Positions 8,446-16,245 of a stretch of DNA of 64,000 nt are shown here, one piece after another. The notes below the pieces were generated by a model. The model was not told the origin of the DNA and ran no database searches. It saw only the letters and a list, made by a program, of their open reading frames with translations. Both the position numbers and the translations under genes were made by a program. Source of the DNA: Bacillus sp. 7884-1 (lineage in GTDB: Bacteria; Bacillota; Bacilli; Bacillales; Cytobacillaceae). Location of the stretch: assembly GCF_002272245.1 (NCBI RefSeq), contig NZ_NPDD01000021.1, positions 1-64,000 on the forward strand, given 5' to 3'. Position 1 is the stretch's first letter. Every line of letters starts with the position of its first letter.

Positions 8446-9636
8446 ATGGATATCTATGTGAGGCAAGGCGATTCTTTATGGTATTTCAGCCAACTGTATG
8501 GAATAAATCTTCAGCTGATAGTCGATTCTAATCGTGATATTCAACCAAACCAGCTTGCAGCAGGACAGCGGATTCGTATTCCCGGTTTTGTTGCCCAGAG
8601 TTATCAGATTAGACGTGGTGATTCTTTTTGGGGGATTGCCCAAAGGCGTAATCTTTCACTTGATGCATTGCTGCTTGCTAACCCTAATGTAAATCCGAAT
8701 CGATTGTCTATAGGGCAAACCATCAGGGTTCCACTTAGGATAACCTGGAGGCTGGTACAAGGAAAGCAGCATTATGATTTTAGCAGAATGATGAATGATA
8801 TCGCTCGTTTGCAAAATGTTTACCCATTTCTCCGTGTAACAAACGCTGGAAATTCAGTACTTGGCAATCGGATTCCTGAAGTTCTTATTGGCAATGGCGG
8901 AAAAAGAGTTCATTATAATGCTTCTTTTCATGCAAATGAATGGATCACGACTCCAATCTTAATGACGTTTTTGAATGATTACTGTTTATCGCTTACGAAT
9001 GGAAGCTCCATCCGTGGTCTATCTACTTCACCTCTATACCAACAAACGCTGCTCTCTCTTGTGCCAATGGTTAATCCTGATGGTGTTAGTCTAGTCATGA
9101 ATGGTCCTCCTGAAAATGAAACATGGAGAAATAGAGTGATAGAACTTAATCGTGGCAGTACTGATTTTTCAGGCTGGAAAGCCAATATTAGAGGTGTTGA
9201 TCTAAATGACCAGTTCCCTGCCCGTTGGGAATTAGAGAAAGCTAGGAATCCTACCCAACCTGGACCGCGGGATTATGTAGGTGAACACCCTTTATCGGAG
9301 CCTGAAGCCATTGCGATGGCTGATTTGACGAGAAGACGCGATTTTGCACGAGTATTGGCCTTCCATACCCAGGGTGAAGTCATTTACTGGGGATTCGAAA
9401 ACCTTGAACCGCCAGAATCCGAAATTCTAGTTAACGAGTTTGCCAGAGTCAGTGGGTACCAGCCTGTTAAAACCATTGAGAGTTATGCTGGATATAAGGA
9501 TTGGTTCATACAAGATTGGCGTCGGCCAGGATTTACCGTCGAGCTTGGCAGAGGAACAAACCCCCTCCCTCTGACCCAATTTGACGAAATTTATGAGGAG
9601 ACACTTGGAATCTTTTTGGCTGGATTATATATGTAA
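8446..9636 (+). CDS. LysM - M14 gamma-D-glutamyl-diaminoacid endopeptidase I-like
   Basis: Protein of 396 aa. Two LysM domains (about 2-46 and 51-96) bind peptidoglycan and are followed by a zinc carboxypeptidase-like M14 domain (105-396). Zinc ligands H162 and E165 (FHANEW) and H307 (FHTQG) and catalytic E366 (VELGRG) are present. The architecture matches endopeptidase I of Lysinibacillus sphaericus and B. subtilis YqgT, which cut the D-Glu to diaminopimelate bond in spore or cortex peptides. There is no signal peptide, as expected for a mother-cell enzyme. SD AGGAGG precedes ATG 8446. Confidence 0.9.
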   Translation: MDIYVRQGDSLWYFSQLYGINLQLIVDSNRDIQPNQLAAGQRIRIPGFVAQSYQIRRGDSFWGIAQRRNLSLDALLLANPNVNPNRLSIGQTIRVPLRITWRLVQGKQHYDFSRMMNDIARLQNVYPFLRVTNAGNSVLGNRIPEVLIGNGGKRVHYNASFHANEWITTPILMTFLNDYCLSLTNGSSIRGLSTSPLYQQTLLSLVPMVNPDGVSLVMNGPPENETWRNRVIELNRGSTDFSGWKANIRGVDLNDQFPARWELEKARNPTQPGPRDYVGEHPLSEPEAIAMADLTRRRDFARVLAFHTQGEVIYWGFENLEPPESEILVNEFARVSGYQPVKTIESYAGYKDWFIQDWRRPGFTVELGRGTNPLPLTQFDEIYEETLGIFLAGLYM

Positions 9637-9637
9637 T

Positions 9638-9681
9638 GAAGGATGGCCTATTTCTTATTTGAAATGGGTCTTCTTTTTTGA
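9638..9681 (+). terminator. Terminator of the M14 endopeptidase gene
   Basis: Arms around GGCCTATTTC and GAAATGGGTC pair with two wobbles and are followed by CTTCTTTTTT. Confidence 0.65.
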
Positions 9682-9712
9682 AAATGTTTTGGGAAATTGT
9701 GGGTAGAATTTT

Positions 9713-9966
9713 GTTATCCGAGAGTAATTCCGATTATCCGCCAGTATTTCTGGCTATCCGCCAGTATTTCTGGCTATCCGCCAGTATTTCTAGCTATCCG
9801 CCAGTATTTCTAGCTATCCGCCAGTATTTCTGGCTATCCGCCAGTATTTCTGGCCATCCGCCAGTATTTCTGGCTATCCGCCAGTAATTCCGGCCATCCG
9901 CCAGTATTTCTGGCTATCCGCCAGTATTTCTGGCTATCCGCCAGTATTTCTGGCTATCCGCCAGTA
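9713..9966. repeat. Tandem array of about 13 units of a 20-bp hairpin repeat
   Basis: The unit is close to CTATCCGCCAGTATTTCTGG. CCAGTA recurs exactly every 20 bp from 9741 to 9961 (12 copies), with one degenerate unit upstream at 9713. Each unit contains the inverted repeat GCCAG-TATTT-CTGGC. Variants are single changes (CTAGC, CTGGCC, TAATTCCGG). An open frame runs through it because 20-bp repeats cycle frames, but it has no SD and is not a credible gene. Confidence 0.95.
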
Positions 9967-10077
9967 ATAACGATAGCAATACTGAGGTTAAAGAAAATTT
10001 TGTTTTTAATTAAGCGATATTTTGAGATTTTTAATATAATATTATAAAAAGAATGTGTAAAAAGAAAAAGGTGAAGC

Positions 10078-10470
10078 ATGGAAAGTATCATATTATTTGA
10101 CGGGGTATGTAACCTTTGTAATAGCGGAGTACAATTCATAATCAAAAGAGATTTGAAGTGTCATTTTAAGTTCGCTTCTCTCCAAAGTGAAACGGGACAG
10201 ATGCTTTTAAACAAATACAGGGTTAATAATAAGATTGACAGTATTATCGTCATTGAAAATGAAAAAGTTTATATAAAATCTAGTGCAGCACTACATATTG
10301 CTCGGTACCTTGATGGATACTGGAGATACTTAACAATCTTGAAGGTCCTCCCTCCTTTTTTTAGAGATTTCCTATATGACATTTTGGCGAAAAATCGTTA
10401 CAAATGGTTTGGAAAAAAGGATTCCTGTATGCTGCCTACCTTGGAAATGAAAAAGAGGTTTTTAGAGTAA
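10078..10470 (+). CDS. DCC-family thiol-disulfide oxidoreductase (DUF393)
   Basis: Protein of 130 aa starting MESIILFDGVCNLCN. DGVCNLC at residues 8-14 is the hallmark DxxCxxC motif of the DCC family (B. subtilis YuxK type). The usual downstream elements RYLDGYWRY and a Phe/Lys-rich C terminus are present. Members have a thioredoxin-like fold and a redox role that is inferred rather than proven. SD AAAGGTGA precedes ATG, and a strong terminator follows. Confidence 0.9.
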   Translation: MESIILFDGVCNLCNSGVQFIIKRDLKCHFKFASLQSETGQMLLNKYRVNNKIDSIIVIENEKVYIKSSAALHIARYLDGYWRYLTILKVLPPFFRDFLYDILAKNRYKWFGKKDSCMLPTLEMKKRFLE

Positions 10471-10559
10471 AAAAAATTTGCAAGTATGGACATGTACACT
10501 ACATGCCTGTACAAAGATGTACATATATTATAGTAACCCATGATACAATACCTCCTTTA

Positions 10560-10589
10560 GAAAGTGGCCCCACCACTTTCTTTTTTTTT
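10560..10589 (+). terminator. Terminator of the DCC gene
   Basis: GAAAGTGG-CCCCA-CCACTTTC followed by nine T. Confidence 0.85.
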
Positions 10590-10595
10590 GCATTC

Positions 10596-10621
10596 AAAAA
10601 AGCACTCAAAAAAGTGCTTTT
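10596..10621 (-). terminator. Terminator of the VOC gene (works in both directions)
   Basis: AAAAAGCACT and AGTGCTTTT arms flank a short A-rich loop, 9 bp after the minus-strand VOC stop. Confidence 0.75.
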
Positions 10622-10629
10622 GCTAATTG

Positions 10630-11040
10630 TTATGATTTTTGATAATTCAATTCCCAAATAATCCCGAAGGAATCCTGGACCCTTCCATATTTCGCACCCC
10701 AAAAAGTATCCTCTAGCTCCATAAGCTGCTTGCCGCCCTTAGAAAGAGCATCGTATAGATTTTGAATTTCTTCATCACTCTCAGGCTCAAGCGTGAGCGA
10801 AATGTTAGACCCCACAACGACCGACTGACCTGGGAAGGTGTCCGAAAACATAATCGAAATGCCACCTTTTTTTAGCTGCGCATGCATGATTCGATCATCT
10901 GCTTCAGGTGGAGTTGGGTAATCTGCTTCACCAAATGTTTGAACTCCTGTAATTTCCGCACCTAATGCTTCCTTATAAAACTCCAATGCTTGTTTCGCAT
11001 TCCCGTTAAAAGATAAATATGGCGTAATTTGACCCTTCAT
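10630..11040 (-). CDS. VOC family (PhnB-like glyoxalase fold) protein
   Basis: Protein of 136 aa. The N-terminal TPYLSFNGNAKQALEFY and LGAEITGV, and the C-terminal WGAKYGRVQDSFGIIWEL, are the classic PhnB/YjdN-like vicinal-oxygen-chelate signature. HAQL and EL provide the usual metal-site positions. Substrate unknown; relatives are annotated as glyoxalase/bleomycin-resistance-like. ATG 11040 is chosen because GGAGA lies 8 nt upstream, while a GTG three codons earlier would abut the SD. Confidence 0.88.
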   Translation of the reverse strand: MKGQITPYLSFNGNAKQALEFYKEALGAEITGVQTFGEADYPTPPEADDRIMHAQLKKGGISIMFSDTFPGQSVVVGSNISLTLEPESDEEIQNLYDALSKGGKQLMELEDTFWGAKYGRVQDSFGIIWELNYQKS

Positions 11041-11355
11041 AATAAACACTCTCCTAAAATTTTAAATAAGCACCAATATATTAGTTTTTCACAAAATAGA
11101 GTTTTTAATCATAATACAAAAAAATACCTTTGAACAGATGTCAAAGGCAAAAGATGAGCTTAGTGGTCAAGGCTAAGCCCCAGTTTTAGGAGGTCTAAAC
11201 TCAGAAGAATTTAAACAAGTAAAGCATAACATTTTTTGAAATTTCTTTCAATAGTTTAAAGCGTTAAAGCTAAAAAGTTATGAACTTGTAATAATAGCTC
11301 CTATAATAAGTAAATCATTACTTACTCTTCTATAAAATTTTAAAAAAATAATTAG
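11041..11355. other. Intergenic region without a clear gene
   Basis: About 315 bp between the divergent VOC and treP genes. It contains a hairpin CCTTTGA/TCAAAGG at 11127-11147 with a T run on the minus strand, and an inverted repeat AAGTAA-ATCA-TTACTT near 11309-11324. No open frame with an SD was found. A short minus-strand RNA ending at 11120 is conceivable. Confidence 0.5.
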
Positions 11356-11384
11356 TTGACAGTCTTGTATATACAAGTTAATAT
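11356..11384 (+). promoter_or_regulatory. Sigma-A promoter of the trehalose operon
   Basis: TTGACA (11356-11361), a 17-nt spacer, then TAATAT (11379-11384). The spacer contains the first TreR operator-like palindrome. Confidence 0.85.
11364..11377. promoter_or_regulatory. TreR operator-like site 1
   Basis: CTTGTATATACAAG is a perfect 14-bp palindrome lying between the -35 and -10 boxes. It resembles the known tre operator type and is placed to block RNA polymerase. Confidence 0.8.
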
Positions 11385-11397
11385 GAAAACGTAATCA
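11384..11397 (+). promoter_or_regulatory. cre site (CcpA catabolite control)
   Basis: TGAAAACGTAATCA fits the consensus TGWAARCGYWWWCA at every position and overlaps the -10 and start region of the tre promoter. Confidence 0.7.
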
Positions 11398-11402
11398 AAA
11401 TA

Positions 11403-11416
11403 CTTGTATATACATG
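11403..11416. promoter_or_regulatory. TreR operator-like site 2
   Basis: CTTGTATATACATG is an imperfect copy of site 1, differing at one terminal base, and sits downstream of the predicted start of transcription. Confidence 0.65.
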
Positions 11417-11429
11417 TTTAAAGTTAAGG

Positions 11430-11443
11430 TGAAAACGTACACA
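11430..11443 (+). promoter_or_regulatory. Second cre-like site
   Basis: TGAAAACGTACACA departs from the cre consensus at one W position only. Confidence 0.45.
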
Positions 11444-11447
11444 TGAA

Positions 11448-11462
11448 CCTGTAAATACAAGG
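11448..11462. promoter_or_regulatory. TreR operator-like site 3
   Basis: CCTGTAAATACAAGG is a degenerate palindrome related to sites 1 and 2 in the treP leader. Confidence 0.45.
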
Positions 11463-11519
11463 TAATAATTAAATATATATAGAATTGGAGACTTCCAATT
11501 CCTACAGGGGGAAGAAATA

Positions 11520-12944
11520 ATGACGAAGTTCACTGAGTCAGCGAAGGAACTGCTCGAACACGTTGGAGGTAAGGAAAACATTGCGGCCGTTACCCATTGT
11601 GTAACGAGAATGCGCTTTGTTTTAAATGATCCAAGCAAAGCAGATGTAACAAAAATTGAAGCTATTAAACCTGTAAAAGGTACTTTTACCCAAGCAGGAC
11701 AATTCCAGGTAATCATTGGAAATGATGTTTCTACCTTCTACAATGATTTTGTTAAAGTAGCCGGAGTAAGTGAAACAACAAAAGATGAAGCAAAAGTTGC
11801 GGCAAAGCAAAATATGAACTGGCTGCAGCGAATGATTGCCCATCTAGCGGACATTTTCACACCATTAATTCCTGCCCTTGTTGTGGGTGGTTTAATACTA
11901 GGATTTAGAAATGTTATTGGCGATATTAAATTGCTTGAAGATGGGACGAAGACCATTGTTGAAGTTTCACAATTCTGGGCTGGTGTCCATGCATTTTTAT
12001 GGCTGATTGGCGAAGCGGTATTCCACTTCCTTCCAGTTGGAATTACTTGGTCCATTGCTAGAAAGATGGGTGCTACACCTATCCTTGGTATCGTTCTTGG
12101 TATTACCTTGGTTTCTCCACAATTGCTTAATGCCTATGGCGTTGCTGGTGCAGAAGAAATTCCAACTTGGGATTTCGGTTTTGCTCAAATTGAAATGATT
12201 GGTTATCAAGCTCAAGTTATCCCTGCTATTTTAGCCGGATTTGTACTTTCTTTCTTAGAATTAAGACTTAGAAAAATTGTTCCGAATTCAATCTCAATGA
12301 TTGTTGTTCCTTTCTTAGCATTAATTCCAACTGTATTGATTGCACATATCGTTTTAGGTCCTATCGGTTGGACAATCGGTTCTTGGATTTCTGATGTTGT
12401 GTATTCAAGCTTAACGTCTGCATTTGGCTGGTTATTTGCTGCTATTTTCGGCTTTGCTTATGCACCGCTTGTTATCACTGGCTTACACCATATGACAAAT
12501 GCGATTGACCTTCAATTAATGTCAGAGCTTGGCGGAACAAACCTATGGCCAATGATTGCATTATCAAATATTGCTCAAGGTTCAGCTGTACTTGCAATGA
12601 TCTATATCAATCGTAAAAATGAAGAAGAAAAGCAAGTCTCCATTCCTGCAGCTATCTCTTGTTACCTAGGTGTTACAGAGCCGGCTATGTTCGGTATAAA
12701 CTTAAAATACGGCTTCCCTTTCCTTGCAGCTATGATTGGCTCTCTCGTAGCAGCAGTTATTTCTGTAGGTAGTGATGTAATGGCTAACTCAATCGGTGTT
12801 GGCGGTCTTCCTGGATTCCTATCTATCCAGCCACAGCACATGATGATGTTTGCAATTGCTATGTTAGTCGCAATTGTGGTTCCATTTATTTTAACAATCA
12901 TCTTTGCGAAAACAGGTATGAACAAATTTTCTTTTAAAAAGTAA
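11520..12944 (+). CDS. treP: PTS trehalose-specific EIIBC component
   Basis: Protein of 474 aa. The EIIB domain (about 1-90) has the phosphorylated cysteine C27 in THCVTRMRF. A linker is followed by the EIIC domain (about 105-470) with some ten membrane helices and the ITGLHHMTNAID and GVTEPAMFGINL blocks of the glucose/sucrose/trehalose PTS family. No EIIA domain is present, so a EIIA encoded elsewhere must donate phosphate. It imports trehalose as trehalose-6-phosphate. It is the first gene of treP-treA-treR and is controlled by the upstream operators and cre sites. Confidence 0.95.
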   Translation: MTKFTESAKELLEHVGGKENIAAVTHCVTRMRFVLNDPSKADVTKIEAIKPVKGTFTQAGQFQVIIGNDVSTFYNDFVKVAGVSETTKDEAKVAAKQNMNWLQRMIAHLADIFTPLIPALVVGGLILGFRNVIGDIKLLEDGTKTIVEVSQFWAGVHAFLWLIGEAVFHFLPVGITWSIARKMGATPILGIVLGITLVSPQLLNAYGVAGAEEIPTWDFGFAQIEMIGYQAQVIPAILAGFVLSFLELRLRKIVPNSISMIVVPFLALIPTVLIAHIVLGPIGWTIGSWISDVVYSSLTSAFGWLFAAIFGFAYAPLVITGLHHMTNAIDLQLMSELGGTNLWPMIALSNIAQGSAVLAMIYINRKNEEEKQVSIPAAISCYLGVTEPAMFGINLKYGFPFLAAMIGSLVAAVISVGSDVMANSIGVGGLPGFLSIQPQHMMMFAIAMLVAIVVPFILTIIFAKTGMNKFSFKK

Positions 12945-12955
12945 TACTCCAATTT

Positions 12956-12982
12956 AGGAGGGAGACCATCTCCCTCCTTTTC
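12956..12982 (+). terminator. Hairpin between treP and treA (attenuator-like)
   Basis: AGGAGGGAGA-CCA-TCTCCCTCCT is a perfect 10-bp stem followed by TTTTCC. It may reduce read-through into treA or stabilise the treP message. Confidence 0.6.
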
Positions 12983-13020
12983 CATATTAGCGTCTCAAAA
13001 AATATAGGCAGGTGTGTATC

Positions 13021-14688
13021 ATGTTAACATCATGGTGGAAAAAAGCAGTAGTATATCAAATTTATCCGAAAAGCTTTAATGATACTTCCGGTAATGGTAC
13101 CGGCGATATCCAAGGAATCATCGAAAAGCTCGACTATTTAAAGGAGTTAGGTGTAGATGTTCTTTGGCTTACTCCGATTTATAAATCCCCCCAGCGTGAT
13201 AATGGTTATGATATAAGCGACTATTACAACATTCAAGAAGAATATGGCACGATGGCTGACTTTGACAAGCTTCTTGCTGAAGCACATAAGCGCGGAATCA
13301 AAATCATTATGGATATTGTCATCAACCATACATCCACTGAACATGAGTGGTTCAAGCAAGCAAAATCCTCAAAAGACAATCCATACCGTGATTTTTATAT
13401 TTGGAAGGATGCTAAAGACAGCCTCCCTCCTACCAATTGGGAATCAAAATTTGGCGGGTCAGCCTGGCAATGGGATGAAACTACTGGCCAGTACTACCTC
13501 CATTTATTCGACGTTACCCAGGTAGATTTAAACTGGGAAAACCCAAAAGTTCGTGAGTCATTATATGAAATGATGCATTTTTGGCTAAAAAAAGGTGTTG
13601 ATGGCTTCAGATTGGATGTTATTAATTTAATCTCTAAGGACCAACAGTTCCCTCAAGATGACAGTGATGGACGTAAATTTTATACCGACGGACCAAGAAT
13701 TCATGAGTTCCTCCATGAGATGAATGAAAAAGTATTTTCAAAATATGACATTATGACAGTTGGCGAAATGTCATCTACATCCATCGATAATTGCATTCGG
13801 TATACAAAACCAAGTGAAGAAGAGCTTAATATGACGTTCAGCTTTCATCATTTAAAAGTGGATTATCCTAAAGGGGACAAATGGACGAAAGCGGAATTTG
13901 ACTTCCGAGCGTTGAAAAATATTCTGTCAGAATGGCAAGTTGAAATGAATGAAGGCGGCGGTTGGAATGCCCTCTTCTGGTGCAACCATGATCAGCCTCG
14001 TGCGGTCTCAAGGTTTGGCGATGATCAACAGTACCACAAAGAATCAGCTAAAATGCTTGCGACGACTCTACATATGATGCAAGGAACTCCTTATATCTAC
14101 CAAGGGGAAGAATTCGGGATGACCAATCCGAAGTTCGACCAGATTGAAGAATACCGAGATGTGGAGTCACTTAATATCTTTGAAATTAAGAAAAATGAGG
14201 GGATGACGGAAAACGAAATTATCGAGATTTTAAAGCAAAAATCACGGGATAATTCTCGTACTCCAGTCCAATGGAATAAGTGTGAACATGCTGGCTTTAC
14301 TACCGGCACTCCGTGGATTCATACTGCGGCAAATTATAAGGAAATTAATGCTGAAAATGCAATAAAGGATTCAACTTCTATTTTTTATCATTATCAAGAA
14401 CTCATTCGCTTACGAAAAGAGTATGATGTCATCACGAACGGTGATTATGAAATGATTTCTGAGGATCATAAATCTATTTTTGCTTTTGTTCGAAAAATGG
14501 AAAATGAGATGCTCTTAGTTATAAATAATTTTTATGGAAAAGACACAACTTATGCGCTCCCAGTGAAGTTAGACATTGATGGTTTGTCAAAAACTGTGTT
14601 ACTCTCAAATTATGAGGACTCTGCTCCACTCGATAAAGAAATACAATTACGACCATACGAGTCCATTGTTTATCACTTGAAAAAATAA
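13021..14688 (+). CDS. treA: Alpha,alpha-phosphotrehalase (trehalose-6-phosphate hydrolase)
   Basis: Protein of 555 aa, GH13 family. It begins SWWKKAVVYQIYPKSF and carries the four GH13 regions: DIVINHTS, GFRLDVINLI with the nucleophile Asp, VGEMSS with the acid Glu, and CNHDQPR. It cleaves trehalose-6-P from TreP into glucose and glucose-6-P in the cytoplasm. ATG 13021 is preferred: AGGTGTG serves as SD, whereas the in-frame GTG at 13012 lies inside that SD. Known also as treC in other genera. Confidence 0.95.
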   Translation: MLTSWWKKAVVYQIYPKSFNDTSGNGTGDIQGIIEKLDYLKELGVDVLWLTPIYKSPQRDNGYDISDYYNIQEEYGTMADFDKLLAEAHKRGIKIIMDIVINHTSTEHEWFKQAKSSKDNPYRDFYIWKDAKDSLPPTNWESKFGGSAWQWDETTGQYYLHLFDVTQVDLNWENPKVRESLYEMMHFWLKKGVDGFRLDVINLISKDQQFPQDDSDGRKFYTDGPRIHEFLHEMNEKVFSKYDIMTVGEMSSTSIDNCIRYTKPSEEELNMTFSFHHLKVDYPKGDKWTKAEFDFRALKNILSEWQVEMNEGGGWNALFWCNHDQPRAVSRFGDDQQYHKESAKMLATTLHMMQGTPYIYQGEEFGMTNPKFDQIEEYRDVESLNIFEIKKNEGMTENEIIEILKQKSRDNSRTPVQWNKCEHAGFTTGTPWIHTAANYKEINAENAIKDSTSIFYHYQELIRLRKEYDVITNGDYEMISEDHKSIFAFVRKMENEMLLVINNFYGKDTTYALPVKLDIDGLSKTVLLSNYEDSAPLDKEIQLRPYESIVYHLKK

Positions 14689-14700
14689 TAGGAGATTTTT

Positions 14701-15417
14701 ATGACAAATAAGTACCAAATCATCTTTAATACGATTGTGGATCAAATTAAAAGCGGGGAAATCCCGCCGAACTCCCTTCTCCCCTCTGAAAATGAACTGA
14801 AGGAACAGTACGATACATCTAGAGAAACGATTAGGAAAGCGTTAAACCTCCTTGCTCAAAATGGTTATATCCAAAAGGTCAGGGGAAAAGGTTCGATTGT
14901 CATTGATATTAATAAGTTTGATTTTCCGGTTTCAGGCCTGGTGAGCTTTAAGGAACTCGCAGACAAAATGGAAAAAAAGCCACGAACGATTGTCAATGAA
15001 TTATCATTAATTATCAAGCCTGACGCCTATCTGAAGCAGCAGCTTCAGCTTTCCGGTAAAGATCAAGTATGGAAGGTTGTTCGTACGCGGGAAATTGGCG
15101 GCAAGAAAATCATTCTTGATAAAGATTATCTAGCGGTTAAATTTGTTCCATCTATTACAGAGGAAATTTGTGCGGATTCTATTTATGCCTACTTGGAGAA
15201 TGAACTAAATTTGAAGATTAGTTTTGCAAAAAAGGAAATTGTCGTAGAAGAACCAACTGCGGAAGATCGTACGTTTTTAGACCTCGATGGTTTTCATAAT
15301 ATTGTCGTCATCAAAAACTATGTATATTTAGAGGATGCCAGCCTTTTTCAATTTACGGAATCCCGGCATCGCCCAGATAAATTCAGATTTGTTGACTTTG
15401 CCCGCAGAACACACTAA
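14701..15417 (+). CDS. treR: GntR-family trehalose operon repressor TreR
   Basis: Protein of 238 aa. An N-terminal winged helix (residues 1-70, LLPSENELKEQY, SRETIRKALNLL, VRGKGSIV) is followed by a UTRA ligand-binding domain ending RFVDFARR. In B. subtilis TreR releases DNA on binding trehalose-6-P. It is the third gene of the operon, 12 bp after treA, with SD TAGGAGA. It likely acts on the palindromes at 11364-11462. Confidence 0.93.
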   Translation: MTNKYQIIFNTIVDQIKSGEIPPNSLLPSENELKEQYDTSRETIRKALNLLAQNGYIQKVRGKGSIVIDINKFDFPVSGLVSFKELADKMEKKPRTIVNELSLIIKPDAYLKQQLQLSGKDQVWKVVRTREIGGKKIILDKDYLAVKFVPSITEEICADSIYAYLENELNLKISFAKKEIVVEEPTAEDRTFLDLDGFHNIVVIKNYVYLEDASLFQFTESRHRPDKFRFVDFARRTH

Positions 15418-15445
15418 AAAACCTCAAAGCAATTTGAGGTTTTTC
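15416..15445. terminator. Bidirectional terminator between treR and a methyltransferase gene
   Basis: AAAAAACCTCAAA-GCAA-TTTGAGGTTTTT separates the convergent genes. Confidence 0.9.
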
Positions 15446-15446
15446 C

Positions 15447-16055
15447 TCATTGTTTATTTCTTAATACAGACACAGCAAAGAGATCTTTATAAAAATGTTC
15501 TACTCTCTCTATCTTCAAACCCTGATTTGTAAATTCCCTTAATGTCTCTCTATCCAAGCAACAGCCATCACAAACTTTTTTCCAAAAAGGCGTTAAGCTT
15601 TCCTGCATTTTACTAAGCGCAACATTTTCCATTTTTACATGTTCGAACAGGAGGACTTTCCCATTTGGTTTACATACTCTTTTTAACTCATTAATAGCCT
15701 TTTCAACATTTGGGATTGTACAAAATACCAATGTTGCCACTACGGTATCAAATGTACAATCTTCAAAGGGCAGATTCTCCGCGCTTGCTTTAACGATTTC
15801 TATCGGAACTACAGCTGCTTTCTTTTTTATTAAGGATCGGTCAATCATAGGCTGACTTGGTTCGATGGCGATAACTTTATCAACATTGTGATACAGTGGA
15901 AAATTAATTCCAGTCCCTGAACCAAGTTCAAGCACCTTCCCACTCGCACCTTTTAGTAACTCACTCCGAATCCTCTTAAACTTTCTTTGTTCCAAGGGTC
16001 TCATAAAAAAATCATACCATTTTGCAAATTTACTACTCAAAATTTTCAACTCCAA
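15447..16055 (-). CDS. Class I SAM-dependent methyltransferase
   Basis: Protein of 202 aa. Motif I VLELGSGTGINF (about 41-52) binds SAM, AIEPS gives the acidic loop, and ASAENLPF and VVATLVFCTI follow in the Methyltransf_11 order; LLFEH marks motif VI. Substrate unknown; the family includes small-molecule and quinone-like methyltransferases. TTG 16055 is the likely start with AGGATT as a weak SD about 8 nt upstream. Confidence 0.85.
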   Translation of the reverse strand: MELKILSSKFAKWYDFFMRPLEQRKFKRIRSELLKGASGKVLELGSGTGINFPLYHNVDKVIAIEPSQPMIDRSLIKKKAAVVPIEIVKASAENLPFEDCTFDTVVATLVFCTIPNVEKAINELKRVCKPNGKVLLFEHVKMENVALSKMQESLTPFWKKVCDGCCLDRETLREFTNQGLKIERVEHFYKDLFAVSVLRNKQ

Positions 16056-16245
16056 ATATATAATCCTATTTACCTAAATCTAGTATTAATAATGATAAAA
16101 ATTAATCATCATTTGAATGAAATAAATGGCATTTAAGGTAAAGTAGCCTAAATTGCACCCAAAATTTTGTTATTCTAAGAAAATAATCCAATCCAATTCT
16201 ACCCTTTTAACATATTTTAATAAAAAATATGGACGAGGTGTTGAA

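Noticed and set aside
9678-9887. 69-codon open frame in the 20-bp repeats
   Set aside because: Produced by the repeat itself; no SD and no credible protein.
9713-9966. CRISPR array
   Set aside because: Units are contiguous 20-mers with no unique spacers and there are no cas genes.
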